In this document: positions 7,628 to 17,497 of the stretch, piece by piece | How the letters are laid out: each line of letters opens with the position of its first letter | Numbering within the stretch: position 1 is the stretch's first letter | DNA from: Segatella copri | Lineage (GTDB): Bacteria > Bacteroidota > Bacteroidia > Bacteroidales > Bacteroidaceae | Reading direction: 5' to 3' | NCBI RefSeq assembly: GCF_949820605.1 | Contig: NZ_CATKVU010000006.1 | Location: 2,092,501-2,156,500 of the forward strand | Length of the DNA stretch: 64,000 nt | Notes under the pieces: model-generated | Seen by the model: the letters and a program-made list of their open reading frames with translations, nothing else | Told to the model about the DNA's origin: nothing | The model's database searches: none | Made by a program: the position numbers and the translations under genes

Positions 7628-9946
7628 TTATCGGTTGGCAGTAGGCCACTGATAAGTATCAGTGCAATGGATATCGGCACTCTGGTCGGCAATCATCAAC
7701 TTGAAGTCGCCTTCCTCCAATCTCCATTTGCCATTCCAACCTACGAAGGCCAAATCGTCTGCCTTTAATTCAAATGTCACGGTCTTGGTCTCACCAGGCT
7801 GAAGTTCCACCTTGTCGAAGGCACGGAGACGACGGCCATCAGGCACCATACTAGCGATGAGATCGCTACTGAACAGGAGAACACTCTCCTTGCCTGCCAC
7901 CTTTCCCGTATTCTTCACATCCACGCTCACCTTGATGATGTCGCCGTGGCGGAAATCAGACTGAGAAACCTTCAGGTTGCTATATTTGTAAGAGGTATAA
8001 CTCAAACCATATCCGAAGCCCCACTGCTGGGTAATCTTCGCATTGTAGTCGTAAGCACCTTCCATCGTACCCACCTCCTCACTCTTCTTGAAGTCATAGT
8101 TGGCGAGCGAATTGATTTCCTTAGGATAGGTGTAAGGCATCTTGCCACTGAAGTTTGACTTGCCCGATACCAGGTTTGCCAAGGCATCGCCGCCCATGTT
8201 GCCAGGGATAAGGATATTGATGATGCCCTGTGCCAATGGTTCAATGTCGGCAATGAGACGAGGACGACCTTCATTCAGCACCAAGATGACAGGCTTGCCT
8301 GTCTGAGCCAAAGCCTTGACCAGATTACGCTGGTTCTCTGAGAGCCAAAGGTCGGTCAGATTGCCCGGAGTCTCTGTATAGGAGTTCTCGCCAATGCAAG
8401 CCACGATGACGTCGGCATCCTTCGCTGCAGCCACCGCCCCCTGAATCTGAGGTTCATTCTCCTCCCAGTATTTTCCCTTCTCATTATAGGTAACACCCTG
8501 GTTCAAGATGACATTCTCCTTGCCATACTCATTACAGAATGCCTCATAGATGGTATTGTACTTGCCGGCAAACTCATCGGCACGATGTCCCTGCCAGGTA
8601 TAGCTCCATCCACCGTCCAGACAGCGCATCTGATTGGCATTAGGACCCGTAAGGAGAATCTTCTTGCCATGCTGCAAAGGAAGGATATTACCCTCGTTCT
8701 TCAGGAGCACCATACTCTCGGTAGCTCCCTCCAAGGCGAGCTTGGCAAACTCCTCACCACCAAACTTAGGATAATTCTTCAGTTTCTGGGTTGGGTTCTT
8801 GAAGAGGTCGAGACGGTACTTCATGCGAAGCACACGGCGACAGGCATCGTCGATGCGACTCATCGGAATCTTACCTTCCTTCACCAGTTCTACAAGATAG
8901 CCACAAGCATCGCAAGAATAAGGTTCCATAATCATGTCGATACCGGCATTGATGGCAATGCGGAGCGCATCCTTCTTGTCCTTTGCCACCATCTCACGAG
9001 TATAGAGATTGTTGATGTCTGCCCAGTCGGTGATGAGCACACCATCCCATCCTGTCTCTTCCTTCAGCCATCCTGTCAGGAATTCCTTGTTGGCGTGCAT
9101 CGGCATACCGTTGACGGAAGCGGAATTCACCATCACGGTTAAGGCTCCAGCCTGCAGACCCGCCAGGAAAGGAGCGAAGTGCTTCTCTCGCAAGTCGGCA
9201 GGAGAGATATAGGCTGGCGTACGGTCTTTACCGGTCCAAGGCACACCATAGCCCATGAAGTGCTTCATTGAAGTGGCAATGTGATACTGGTCGATGTTGT
9301 TTGGGTCCTCGCCCTGGAAACCATAGACCATCGCCTTGCCCATCTCTGAACTGAGGTAGCAATCCTCGCCAAAGTTCTCCCATATGCGAGGCCAACGGGC
9401 ATCACGACCGAGATCAACGGTAGGACTGTAAGTCCAAGGTATGCTCACCGCACGAGTCTCATAAGCGGTAGCCTCAGCCGAACGGCGAGCCACCTCACGA
9501 TTGAAAGTGGCAGCCACATTGATGTTCTGCGGGAAGAGGGTTCCGCCCTGTGTATAAGTAGAACCGTGGTTCTGGTCGAGACCGAAGACACAAGGGATGC
9601 CGATGCGCTTCATCGAGATCTTCTGAATCTGAGAGATATACTTCTCCCATTGCTTGGCGGTTGGTGCGCAGGTATTTGGAGCGTTGAGGATAGAGCCAAT
9701 CTTATAGCGGGAAAGGATAGAATCGGTCTTGTGCTCGTCGATATAGAACACACCGTTCTTGTCGTTGGCACCAAAGAGGTCGGTCACCAATTCCATCATC
9801 TGACCTATCTTTTCCTCCAAGGTGAGTTTCTTCAGGGTTTGTTCTACCTGAGCCTCAATCTTAGGGTCGCTCTTGATAACCGGAACATTGGCACTGGCTG
9901 TATAAGTCAATGCCAACAATGAAATAGATAATAAAATTTTCTTCAT
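7628..9946 (-). CDS. bglX: GH3 beta-glucosidase (BglX-like), periplasmic
   Basis: GH3 beta-glucosidases release glucose from the non-reducing ends of beta-gluco-oligosaccharides by a retaining mechanism. The 772-residue protein has a cleavable signal peptide ([20 protein letters not shown]) without a lipobox, so it is probably periplasmic. The TIM-barrel domain (about 30-390) contains the substrate-binding K228-H229-F230 motif and the nucleophile Asp307 in LITDWADI. The second alpha/beta domain spans about 400-620 and a fibronectin III-like tail about 670-765. It is the last gene of PUL1, 51 bp after the binding lipoprotein, where it would finish off oligosaccharides imported by SusC. A beta-xylosidase specificity cannot be excluded from sequence alone. 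Confidence 0.92.
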   Translation of the reverse strand: MKKILLSISLLALTYTASANVPVIKSDPKIEAQVEQTLKKLTLEEKIGQMMELVTDLFGANDKNGVFYIDEHKTDSILSRYKIGSILNAPNTCAPTAKQWEKYISQIQKISMKRIGIPCVFGLDQNHGSTYTQGGTLFPQNINVAATFNREVARRSAEATAYETRAVSIPWTYSPTVDLGRDARWPRIWENFGEDCYLSSEMGKAMVYGFQGEDPNNIDQYHIATSMKHFMGYGVPWTGKDRTPAYISPADLREKHFAPFLAGLQAGALTVMVNSASVNGMPMHANKEFLTGWLKEETGWDGVLITDWADINNLYTREMVAKDKKDALRIAINAGIDMIMEPYSCDACGYLVELVKEGKIPMSRIDDACRRVLRMKYRLDLFKNPTQKLKNYPKFGGEEFAKLALEGATESMVLLKNEGNILPLQHGKKILLTGPNANQMRCLDGGWSYTWQGHRADEFAGKYNTIYEAFCNEYGKENVILNQGVTYNEKGKYWEENEPQIQGAVAAAKDADVIVACIGENSYTETPGNLTDLWLSENQRNLVKALAQTGKPVILVLNEGRPRLIADIEPLAQGIINILIPGNMGGDALANLVSGKSNFSGKMPYTYPKEINSLANYDFKKSEEVGTMEGAYDYNAKITQQWGFGYGLSYTSYKYSNLKVSQSDFRHGDIIKVSVDVKNTGKVAGKESVLLFSSDLIASMVPDGRRLRAFDKVELQPGETKTVTFELKADDLAFVGWNGKWRLEEGDFKLMIADQSADIHCTDTYQWPTANR

Positions 9947-9997
9947 AAATTCAAAGGTTTGACGTTTTATGATAAAAACGGAAATCTTTCTAATATA

Positions 9998-10999
9998 TTA
10001 TTCAATAGTTACTTTCTTTACGGTGTAACCATCACCCACGAGGAGGAAACCATCCTGCTCTGTCAAGAGTTTGATAGAGAGGTCGGTCAGTTCAAACTTC
10101 CATGTAGCAGGACCATTCACCATGATGTCGCCACGCTCAGGGTCCTTCTTACCAGTAAGGATGTTGCTCCACCAGTTGGTAGCAGCAGTACCCTGGCCAT
10201 TTCCATCTACATAGACACGGAGGATGGTGCCAGCCTTCACCTTTGAGAGGAAGGTTTCCCTCAAGGCATCGAAAGGAGTGCCCCATGTTACAGGGAACTC
10301 ACCTTCCCAGAGGGTATTCTCCATAGATGGACGTGGCTCTGTAGTTACCTTGATTTTACCGCAAGGGAACTCTACACCACTGCCATCTACCAATGTAATG
10401 TCGTAATCGCCATTGGCGAGGTCAGAAGGAGCTGTAACTTTCAATGCCTTACCCTCATCGAGAACTTCGAAGGCAGCCTCCTTACCAGCGATGAGTACTT
10501 TCTTAACGTGATCCACCAGGTTCTTGCAGTTGCGGATGGTTGTAGTTTCTCCCGGAGCTACCCAAAGCTCGCTGGCATTGGTACCCAAGGCTGGATCATC
10601 AGCAGCAGGAGTCACGGTAACTTTCAAGGTACGGGATGTGGTCTTATTCTTGGTGGTGGTTGCCACAATCTTCAGTTCATGATCACCTAAAGGCAAAGTC
10701 TGGTCGATAGTATTACCTTCGGCAATCTTAGTGCCGTCGAGCAACCATGTCACAGTGGTGTAGTGAGCAGGAGTCACCTTGATTTCCAACTTATAATTAG
10801 TCTTGCGGTCTATCTTGGAATCAGCCAAGTCGGTGTTCAAGATACGTGGATTGTCATCTTCGCTGACAGTGAAGTATGGTTCATCGTCAGAAGAGCAAGA
10901 AGACAAGGTAGATGTACTAGCCAGTGCGAAACCCACGGCTAAGAGCATCATCATAGCCTTCAAGACTTTTCCCTTATATTGTTTCATTGTCTTATTCAT
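9998..10999 (-). CDS. PUL1 surface glycan-binding lipoprotein (SusE-position)
   Basis: This 333-residue protein occupies the SusE/SGBP position, directly after susD. It has a lipoprotein signal ending in LSSC, then SSDDEP, an acidic stretch of the kind that marks surface export in Bacteroidota. Ig/PKD-like beta domains follow: one at about 55-130 (KLEIKVTPAHYTTVTWLLDGTKI) and one at about 140-220. The C-terminal domain (about 225-333) is rich in Trp and Gly (LWEGEFPVTWG, TNWWSNIL) and is the likely carbohydrate-binding module. The role is inferred from position and fold. A second ATG at codon 5 is an equally good start. It is 60 bp from susD and 51 bp from the GH3 gene. Confidence 0.8.
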   Translation of the reverse strand: MNKTMKQYKGKVLKAMMMLLAVGFALASTSTLSSCSSDDEPYFTVSEDDNPRILNTDLADSKIDRKTNYKLEIKVTPAHYTTVTWLLDGTKIAEGNTIDQTLPLGDHELKIVATTTKNKTTSRTLKVTVTPAADDPALGTNASELWVAPGETTTIRNCKNLVDHVKKVLIAGKEAAFEVLDEGKALKVTAPSDLANGDYDITLVDGSGVEFPCGKIKVTTEPRPSMENTLWEGEFPVTWGTPFDALRETFLSKVKAGTILRVYVDGNGQGTAATNWWSNILTGKKDPERGDIMVNGPATWKFELTDLSIKLLTEQDGFLLVGDGYTVKKVTIE

Positions 11000-11030
11000 A
11001 ATTATTTATTCTATTCTATTGTCCTATAAG

Positions 11031-11061
11031 ACTTAACATTTAACACTTAACATTAAACACT
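11031..11061. repeat. Heptamer array TTAACAY (single arm) between susD and the binding lipoprotein gene
   Basis: Four 7-bp units (TTAACAT, TTAACAC, TTAACAT, TAAACAC) start at the SusD stop. The unit is nearly the same as in the mtnN-luxS spacer, but no opposite arm is present. Confidence 0.6.
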
Positions 11062-12835
11062 ACTTGCTATATCCCTTTCCGAATGGAGGATTGAAGTCTG
11101 ACTGAAGTTTTACATCAGCCTTGTCCCACCAGAGACGCTTGTGCCAGTTGTCGGTACCCCCCATGCGGTCGACGGCAGCCTTGTAGTTGGCATTGTTGTA
11201 CTGAGCTTCCAACTCAGGATACTGCAAGCGGACAGGCATTGACCAATCGGGATCCGTATAAGTGAAACCATTCTTGGTCAAGCGATCACGATTCAAGATG
11301 GCAGGATAGTCTGAGCGGCGCATGTTAGCCCAACCCTCAGAAGGGTTCATCATGTGGAGAATCCAAGCCTGGGTGTTGATGGTCTCCTTAGGATTGTCAC
11401 CCAACTTGTTGTTGGCAATGAACTCATTGATCTCTTCCTTGGAAATCTTGTTGGATGTAAGATAGTAGTTGTTGAGCAACTCCATGCTGGCACGAACACC
11501 AGCCTCGTAGTGACTCTCAGCATCACCACCACCAACATTCCAACCCTTGGTTGCAGCCTCAGCCTTGAGGAACTCTACCTCGGCATAGCTCATCAAGTCG
11601 CCAGGACAAGAAGGCATCTCGAAGTCGATGTTCAGGCAAGGACGACCAGCTCGGGCTATATAATCAGAGCTGGCATAAGTGTTCTCGTCTATCTCTGCAT
11701 ACTTCTTCAAGGTAGGAAGGTCATCCAACGTAGCTGGATTCATCCAGTCTGTGTACCAGGCTGCACCAGGGTTGCAAGGCTCCTCACCGAGTTCCTTGCT
11801 CTTGAAGTAAGCCAGGAAATCATCGGTCAAGTCGATGTTCTGCTCCTTATCTGGCTTCACCTGACTACGCTTGATATTGTAGTAGTGACGGCAGATGCGA
11901 TAGAGACGAGGGTCGTTGGTATTCTGCAACTGATAGAACAAGGTAGAGCATATCATGGTAGGCGATGTAGCATTCTGACTATAGAGAATCTCTCCCAAGG
12001 CATTGGTACGGAAATCATAATCATTGGCACCATCATAATATGTATAAGGTGCATCAGCATACTTGATATAAGCATCATCGGCTGCACTGGCGATAGCACC
12101 GGCAGCCACAGCCTTCTCAAACTCCTCCTTTGCCTTCTGTGGATTAACATCGGAAATGCGCATGGCATAGCGCATACGGAGTGCATTGGCATACTTCTTC
12201 CACTTAGCTACATCACCACCCATGCTGGTGACATCACCAGAAATGTGGTCGGTACCTGTGCCAAGCTGCTTCTCGCAAGCGTCAAGTTCCTCGAAGAACC
12301 AGCTGTAGAGTTCCTCTACGGTATCATACTTAGGGTTGGAGATACCTGAGATATAACCCAGACCTGCCTCCGAACAAGGCACGTCACCGTAGGTATCTGC
12401 CAAAACTGCCGTGAGATAGACACGGTGGATACGAAGTGCCGCATTCAAGTTTGCCTTGTCAGCAGATTTGTGGATGGCATCCACAAGGTTCTTGATACTG
12501 ATTTCATAATAGCGGTCCCAAACTTTACGGGATATATCATCTTCTCTGAAATTAGAACCAGCGTAATTGGTTACATTCCAACCACCAGCGAAATACTGTG
12601 GAAAACCAGATATATAGTTACGGTAGGTATCCATCAGACTGAAGTCACCGTAAGTCTGCAGCAAAGCTGTTGTCAACTGTGCGTTAGGGTCGAGCTCGCT
12701 CACCTTGGTCTTGTCGGTATTGATGTTGCTCAAGGTATCATCAGAGCAAGAAGTCATCGCAGTGCCGGTTGCCATCAGGGCGAAAGCCATCATCAGGCTG
12801 CTCTTACCTATATATTTCTTGATTATATTGTTCAT
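11060..12835 (-). CDS. SusD/RagB-family lipoprotein, PUL1
   Basis: SusD-like proteins form the lid over a SusC channel and bind the glycan at the cell surface. This 591-residue protein has a lipoprotein signal (lipobox MTSC, then SDDTLSNIN). Its helical TPR-type scaffold is recognisable in LRIHRVYLTAVLADTYGDVPCSEA and KWKKYANALRMRYAMRIS. SYAEVEFLKAEAATKGW is the conserved segment seen in the SusD-like-2 group. It lies 58 bp downstream of its SusC partner. The substrate is inferred from the GH5 and GH3 enzymes of the same operon. Confidence 0.95.
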   Translation of the reverse strand: MNNIIKKYIGKSSLMMAFALMATGTAMTSCSDDTLSNINTDKTKVSELDPNAQLTTALLQTYGDFSLMDTYRNYISGFPQYFAGGWNVTNYAGSNFREDDISRKVWDRYYEISIKNLVDAIHKSADKANLNAALRIHRVYLTAVLADTYGDVPCSEAGLGYISGISNPKYDTVEELYSWFFEELDACEKQLGTGTDHISGDVTSMGGDVAKWKKYANALRMRYAMRISDVNPQKAKEEFEKAVAAGAIASAADDAYIKYADAPYTYYDGANDYDFRTNALGEILYSQNATSPTMICSTLFYQLQNTNDPRLYRICRHYYNIKRSQVKPDKEQNIDLTDDFLAYFKSKELGEEPCNPGAAWYTDWMNPATLDDLPTLKKYAEIDENTYASSDYIARAGRPCLNIDFEMPSCPGDLMSYAEVEFLKAEAATKGWNVGGGDAESHYEAGVRASMELLNNYYLTSNKISKEEINEFIANNKLGDNPKETINTQAWILHMMNPSEGWANMRRSDYPAILNRDRLTKNGFTYTDPDWSMPVRLQYPELEAQYNNANYKAAVDRMGGTDNWHKRLWWDKADVKLQSDFNPPFGKGYSK

Positions 12836-12893
12836 TTTCTTACCTTATTATATATTAGAACTCTTCTAAAGAAATTGATTCATTTTTTCGAGA

Positions 12894-15800
12894 CTAGAAC
12901 TTCACGTTCACGTTTAAACCATAACTCTTGCGAGATGGCAGGGAACCATATTCCAGACCGAGACCTGAGGTATTGTAGCTGGAGTCTGGGTCGATGTTAG
13001 GAATGTTCTTCCAAACAATGAATGGGTTACGAGCCACGAAGGATACGGTCAAGCCCTTGACATACTTGCCCAGGATGCTCTCTGGGAAGGTATAGCCGAA
13101 AGTAATCTCACGACACTTCACGTAAGAGTTGTCGTAAACGAAGGCACTCTGCACGCTTTTTGCCACATGCTTCCAGTAATCTTCAGGGTTCACGGCGATG
13201 TCGTTCTTGCGATAAGTACCGTCGCCATTGTCGATGACACCATCTACGACAAATCCCTTGCAGTTACCTGCTTCACGCCATGCGGCAAGGTCCATACCCG
13301 AAGCCTTGCGGGCCTCCTCAGAAGTGTACCACTCCTCACGGCCTGCCAATGTTCCCTTTGCCTTACCTGTCTCGTATGCAGAACGCATGGACATAGAGTA
13401 GATGTCGGCACCTACCTTCACATCGAAGGATGCAGAGAGGCGGAAGTTCTTGTAGCTGAAGGTTGAGTAGAAACCACCTGTCCAGTCCCAAGTAGAGTTG
13501 CCGATGGTCTTAATTTCCTGGTCAACCTTTGGAAGACCAGTAGCTGCATCGACAACCACCTGTCCCTTGTCGTTGTAGAGGAAGTCGTGTCCACGGATAG
13601 CTCCATAGTTCTCACCTACCTTGGCACCTACAGAAACACCGCACCAGTATGCCTTCGCCAACTCGAAGTAGTCCATGCCATCGGTGAGCGACTTCACCTT
13701 GTTGGTATTCTTCGAGAAGTTGACACCCAAGTCCCAAGCGAAGTCCTTGATCTGCAAGGCACGGGCATTGAGGGCAATCTCGACACCCTGGTTCTGAATC
13801 TCACCGGCATTGATGAGGCGGTAAGCATAGCCAGAGGTGGTGGTTGAAGCCAAACTCAAAATCTGGTTCTTGGAGTTCTGGTTGTAATAGGTGGCATCCA
13901 AGCCCAAGCGTCCGTTAAGGAACTTCATCTCCAAACCTACCTCGTAAGAACCTGTCATTGTAGGCTTCAAATCCTTGTTCGGCTGTGTTGAGTTGGCTAT
14001 CATACCGATGGTATAACCAGAGTAGCTGTACTTGCCCGTGGTATAGTTGAGTGCCAACAGGTATGGATCGGTATCGCTACCTACCTTTGCCCAAGATGCG
14101 CGAATCTTACCATAATTGATGAACTTCTTGTTCTTGATAAACTCAGAGAAAACCAAGCTACCCGATACAGATGGATATACGTATGTATTGTTATTTGTAG
14201 GGAGCGTAGACGACTTATCGCCACGGAGGGTTCCCTCCAAATAGTAAGTATGCTTGTAGCCGAGGCTTGCGCTGGCATAGAGAGAGCTGATCTGTTTCTT
14301 GTACATGCTCTCACGAGTGTTCTGTTCCTGATAGTTCATGATGTTCTTGATGCCATTCATCTGCTGATTGAGACCGACGTTGGTAGTGGTCTTGTTGTTC
14401 ACTTTGAAGATGTTACCACCAGCGGTAGCGTTGACATCGAAGTCGCCCCATGAGTTGTTGTAGAGGGCGAGTATCTCGGCGTTGAGTGTGCGGTTGTTGA
14501 AGATTTGGTCGGTAAGCTTTCCGGCAGGAGTTCCTGGAGTTGTCTTGGCGATGAAGTCCTCGAAGTTCATGCTGTTGATGTCGGTACCGATAGTACCCTG
14601 CAACTTGAGGTGCTTGTTGATGTTCCAGATTGCCTTACCCGTAAAACGGAACACGTCCTTGTCGGATGTATTGCTGTTCTTATAGAGATCCCAGTATGGG
14701 TTCTTGTTATACTGATCGTTACCATTCCAGTTGGAGTAGTTGCCGTCGGCATCCTCATAGTGCTTCAGCCAAGCCTGGTCGTAGGTACCCGCCAGGGTCA
14801 TGAGGTTCTTACCCACGTTGCTCTGAGAGTCACCAAGGGCAGGACGGTTCTTTACCTTCTCACGAGTATAGTTGGCGGTGAAGTCGAAGTCAACAGGACC
14901 TGCTGAGGTATTCACACGGAGGTTGAAGTTGTCACGACTCATATTGGTATTTGGCAAGATATCCTTATTGCGCATATCCGTAACAGAGAAACGCATACCC
15001 GTCTTACCGGAATTAACTGAGAGGATGGCAGAGTTCTGGGTGGTGAAACCTGTACGGAAGAAACCAGAAGCATTGTTAGGATGCATCATGAATGGACGCT
15101 CCTCGCCATCGAAATATTTGAACATGAAGTCATCGGCCTTAGGTCCCCAACTGGCATTGGTACCAGAAGTGCTCGCATTAGGAAGCTCGCCATTGTAGCC
15201 AGCACCGTATATCTCCTGGATGTCATCCCATTTAGCCAACTGGGTATCGATAGTATAAGAACCATTGTACTCCACGGAAATTCTATCCTTCTCCGCCTTC
15301 TTGGTCGTAATCAAGATAACACCATGGGAAGCACGGCTACCATAGAGGGCAGAGGCAGCAGGACCTTTCAATACGGTCATCGTCTCGATGTCATCAGGGT
15401 TGATGGCAGAGATACCATCACCGAGGTCATAACCACCAGCTTCACCAGCACTGCCAAAGTTTGTATTATCCAAAGGCACACCATCCACCACGTAAAGAGG
15501 CTGGTTATTGCCTGCCATTTCTGTATTACCACGAAGAAGTACGCGGGTAGAACCAGAAGCACCGCCAGCGGTGTTCTGCACAACGAGACCAGCCACCTTA
15601 CCTGAAAGAGAGTTGATGACGTTGGTTTCCTTCGCCTTGGTGAGTTCCTCACCTTTAACCTCCTCCAAGCCATAGCCCAAAGCCTTGCGGTCGCGCTTGA
15701 TACCAAGGGCGGTAACAACGACCTCATTCAAGGCCTTACCATCCTCTTGCATCGTGATTTTCATGCCATTAGCAGCTTTCACGGTCATCGTCTTGTAACC

Positions 15801-16070
15801 GATGTAGCTCACTTCGAGCGTTACTCCAGGCTTGCAGTTCAACGTAAATTTACCATCCAGATCGGTAACGGCACCATTGGTTGTACCAGCCACCTTCACG
15901 CTAGCGCCAATCAAGGTTTCGCCAGTGGCATCCACCACTGTACCCTTGATGCCTTGGTTCTGCTGAACGCTCATCGCTGCATTGTTCATCTGGGCAGCGA
16001 GAATGGCAGAAGCAGGCATCCACATCAAACCTGCACCGAGCAGGCCGAGAAACATAGTTTTCTTTCTCAT
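12894..16070 (-). CDS. SusC/RagA-family TonB-dependent transporter, PUL1
   Basis: This is the outer-membrane importer of glycan oligosaccharides. The start at 16070 (MRKKTMFLGLLG) is chosen because it begins a normal signal peptide (ASAILAAQ). An ATG at 16139 would add 23 non-signal residues and overlap the GH5 gene. The domain order is: signal; carboxypeptidase-like beta-sandwich (GIKGTVVDATGETLIGASVKV, about 40-115); TonB box region (LNEVVVTALG); plug (about 125-250); then a 22-strand barrel to the C-terminal aromatic residue (NVNVKF). The length, about 1058 residues, is typical. It is the second gene of PUL1, 28 bp after GH5. Confidence 0.95.
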   Translation of the reverse strand: MRKKTMFLGLLGAGLMWMPASAILAAQMNNAAMSVQQNQGIKGTVVDATGETLIGASVKVAGTTNGAVTDLDGKFTLNCKPGVTLEVSYIGYKTMTVKAANGMKITMQEDGKALNEVVVTALGIKRDRKALGYGLEEVKGEELTKAKETNVINSLSGKVAGLVVQNTAGGASGSTRVLLRGNTEMAGNNQPLYVVDGVPLDNTNFGSAGEAGGYDLGDGISAINPDDIETMTVLKGPAASALYGSRASHGVILITTKKAEKDRISVEYNGSYTIDTQLAKWDDIQEIYGAGYNGELPNASTSGTNASWGPKADDFMFKYFDGEERPFMMHPNNASGFFRTGFTTQNSAILSVNSGKTGMRFSVTDMRNKDILPNTNMSRDNFNLRVNTSAGPVDFDFTANYTREKVKNRPALGDSQSNVGKNLMTLAGTYDQAWLKHYEDADGNYSNWNGNDQYNKNPYWDLYKNSNTSDKDVFRFTGKAIWNINKHLKLQGTIGTDINSMNFEDFIAKTTPGTPAGKLTDQIFNNRTLNAEILALYNNSWGDFDVNATAGGNIFKVNNKTTTNVGLNQQMNGIKNIMNYQEQNTRESMYKKQISSLYASASLGYKHTYYLEGTLRGDKSSTLPTNNNTYVYPSVSGSLVFSEFIKNKKFINYGKIRASWAKVGSDTDPYLLALNYTTGKYSYSGYTIGMIANSTQPNKDLKPTMTGSYEVGLEMKFLNGRLGLDATYYNQNSKNQILSLASTTTSGYAYRLINAGEIQNQGVEIALNARALQIKDFAWDLGVNFSKNTNKVKSLTDGMDYFELAKAYWCGVSVGAKVGENYGAIRGHDFLYNDKGQVVVDAATGLPKVDQEIKTIGNSTWDWTGGFYSTFSYKNFRLSASFDVKVGADIYSMSMRSAYETGKAKGTLAGREEWYTSEEARKASGMDLAAWREAGNCKGFVVDGVIDNGDGTYRKNDIAVNPEDYWKHVAKSVQSAFVYDNSYVKCREITFGYTFPESILGKYVKGLTVSFVARNPFIVWKNIPNIDPDSSYNTSGLGLEYGSLPSRKSYGLNVNVKF

Positions 16071-16098
16071 AATTGATATTTTTGTTTTTAGTTTAACA

Positions 16099-17319
16099 TT
16101 ATTCTTTCCCAAAGATTCCTTCGAGAATCCAAGGAGCATTCACCTTCATACTCTTGAAACGGTCAAAGATGCCATACTTCTCAGAGCCGTTGCCGAAGTG
16201 GTTGTTGTCCCAAACGAAAGTAGAGAAGCCTCGTTTGCGAGCCTCCGTAGTCAAGAACTTACAGTAGTAGGTCATGTTTTCATGCACTTTCTCTGAGTTT
16301 GACTTATAGTGATCGGTTACTCCCCACTCTCCTATTACGATACCCAGTCCTTTGTTGCTCCAGGTATTCACCACCTTGTCGAAGAAATCCGTCATCGTCT
16401 TCTCGTTTTCTGCAGGTATCTTGCCAGCATCCTTGTAGGCATCACCCCAGTAATCGTAGGTGCAATCGCCGGCGTAGCTCCATGGCTGATAGTAGTGAAA
16501 TTCCACACTCATATAGTTGTTGTCATTGCCTTCGGCATCCTTCGGAATGATGAAATCTCCATTCTCTATGCCAAACCATGGGTTACAAACGTAAGTCTGT
16601 AAGATGAGGTGGCGCTTGGCATTGTTGCCGCCTGTGGCACGAACCATATCCACGAATATCTGATTGTAAGCATTCTGCACTTCGAGGTTCTCGGCAGTAG
16701 GCTTGCCCCAGTTGTCCCTGATGTGAACCTCATTGGTACCGGCGAAAGCCAAGCGACTGTCATAATTGGCAAACTCAGAGGCGATATTCATCCAGAGGAG
16801 CGCAAGCTTCTGGCAGTTTTCTTCCTTATATTGATAGGTAGGACGACCTTCGAGCCATTTTTCATGATGCACATTGATGATAACCTTCAAACCGTTGTCA
16901 AGGCACCAGCCCACCACCTCCTTGATACGGGCAATCCAAGCCTTGTCGATGCTCATCGCCTGAGCGTTGGTAATGTGGCACTGCCAACGGATAGGAATAC
17001 GGATGGCATTGAAACCAGCCTTCTTCACGGCTTGTATCATCTTCTTGGTAACAACGGGATTGCCCCAGGCTGTCTCTGCATGGATAGAACCATCAGGGTT
17101 ACCAATCTGCATCGACTCACCATCCTGTCCAGGAGCTGAGCACTCGAATTCGTTGCCAAGATTCCACCCCACAACGTCTTTATTCCATTGCTGGGCAGTA
17201 GGTATGGATTCGCCTACACCATCAGAACTGCCGGATGAGGGCAACGTACTTGCTTCGCATGAGAAACATGTGAAGACGCCTATTAAAAAGAGGCTAATTT
17301 TCAAAAAGTTCCTTTTCAT
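16099..17319 (-). CDS. GH5 endo-beta-glycanase lipoprotein (first gene of PUL1)
   Basis: A surface or periplasmic lipoprotein endo-enzyme that would cut a beta-1,4-linked glycan before import. The 406-residue protein has a lipobox with Cys21 (CFSC) and a Ser/Gly linker (about 23-38). A single GH5 barrel follows, opening with GWNLGNEFE. The predicted acid/base is Glu197 (AGTNEVH) and the nucleophile Glu331 (VIGEWG). HH in INVHHEKW and HYYQPW are also GH5 hallmarks. The GWNLGN opening resembles the cellulase/xyloglucanase branch (GH5_4 or GH5_2), but mannanase activity cannot be ruled out. It leads the PUL1 transcript, with a -7 box about 70 bp upstream, and lies directly downstream of the hybrid sensor gene. 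Confidence 0.9.
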   Translation of the reverse strand: MKRNFLKISLFLIGVFTCFSCEASTLPSSGSSDGVGESIPTAQQWNKDVVGWNLGNEFECSAPGQDGESMQIGNPDGSIHAETAWGNPVVTKKMIQAVKKAGFNAIRIPIRWQCHITNAQAMSIDKAWIARIKEVVGWCLDNGLKVIINVHHEKWLEGRPTYQYKEENCQKLALLWMNIASEFANYDSRLAFAGTNEVHIRDNWGKPTAENLEVQNAYNQIFVDMVRATGGNNAKRHLILQTYVCNPWFGIENGDFIIPKDAEGNDNNYMSVEFHYYQPWSYAGDCTYDYWGDAYKDAGKIPAENEKTMTDFFDKVVNTWSNKGLGIVIGEWGVTDHYKSNSEKVHENMTYYCKFLTTEARKRGFSTFVWDNNHFGNGSEKYGIFDRFKSMKVNAPWILEGIFGKE

Positions 17320-17387
17320 TTTTATGTTTATATTGTTATTGTTTCGTTTTTTAAATAACTGTTTGACTTACTTAACAGAATCTGGTT

Positions 17388-17396
17388 GCAAAGATA
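17388..17396 (-). promoter_or_regulatory. PUL1 promoter -7 box
   Basis: TATCTTTGC on the minus strand, 69 bp upstream of the GH5 ATG and downstream of the sensor-gene terminator. It is the expected target of the neighbouring hybrid regulator. Confidence 0.65.
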
Positions 17397-17433
17397 AAGA
17401 AAAGGAACTTTCAGAGGGTTAGATAACAAACAA

Positions 17434-17476
17434 AAAAGGTTTCAATTCAGACATATCGTCTAAACAGAAACCTTTT
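17434..17476. terminator. Terminator of the hybrid sensor gene
   Basis: AAAAGGTTTC pairs with GAAACCTTTT (10 bp), with an inner AGAC/GTCT stem. On the minus strand it is followed by TTTGTTTG. It separates the regulator from PUL1. Confidence 0.7.
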
Positions 17477-17497
17477 CCTTGAATTTAAAACTCTAAT

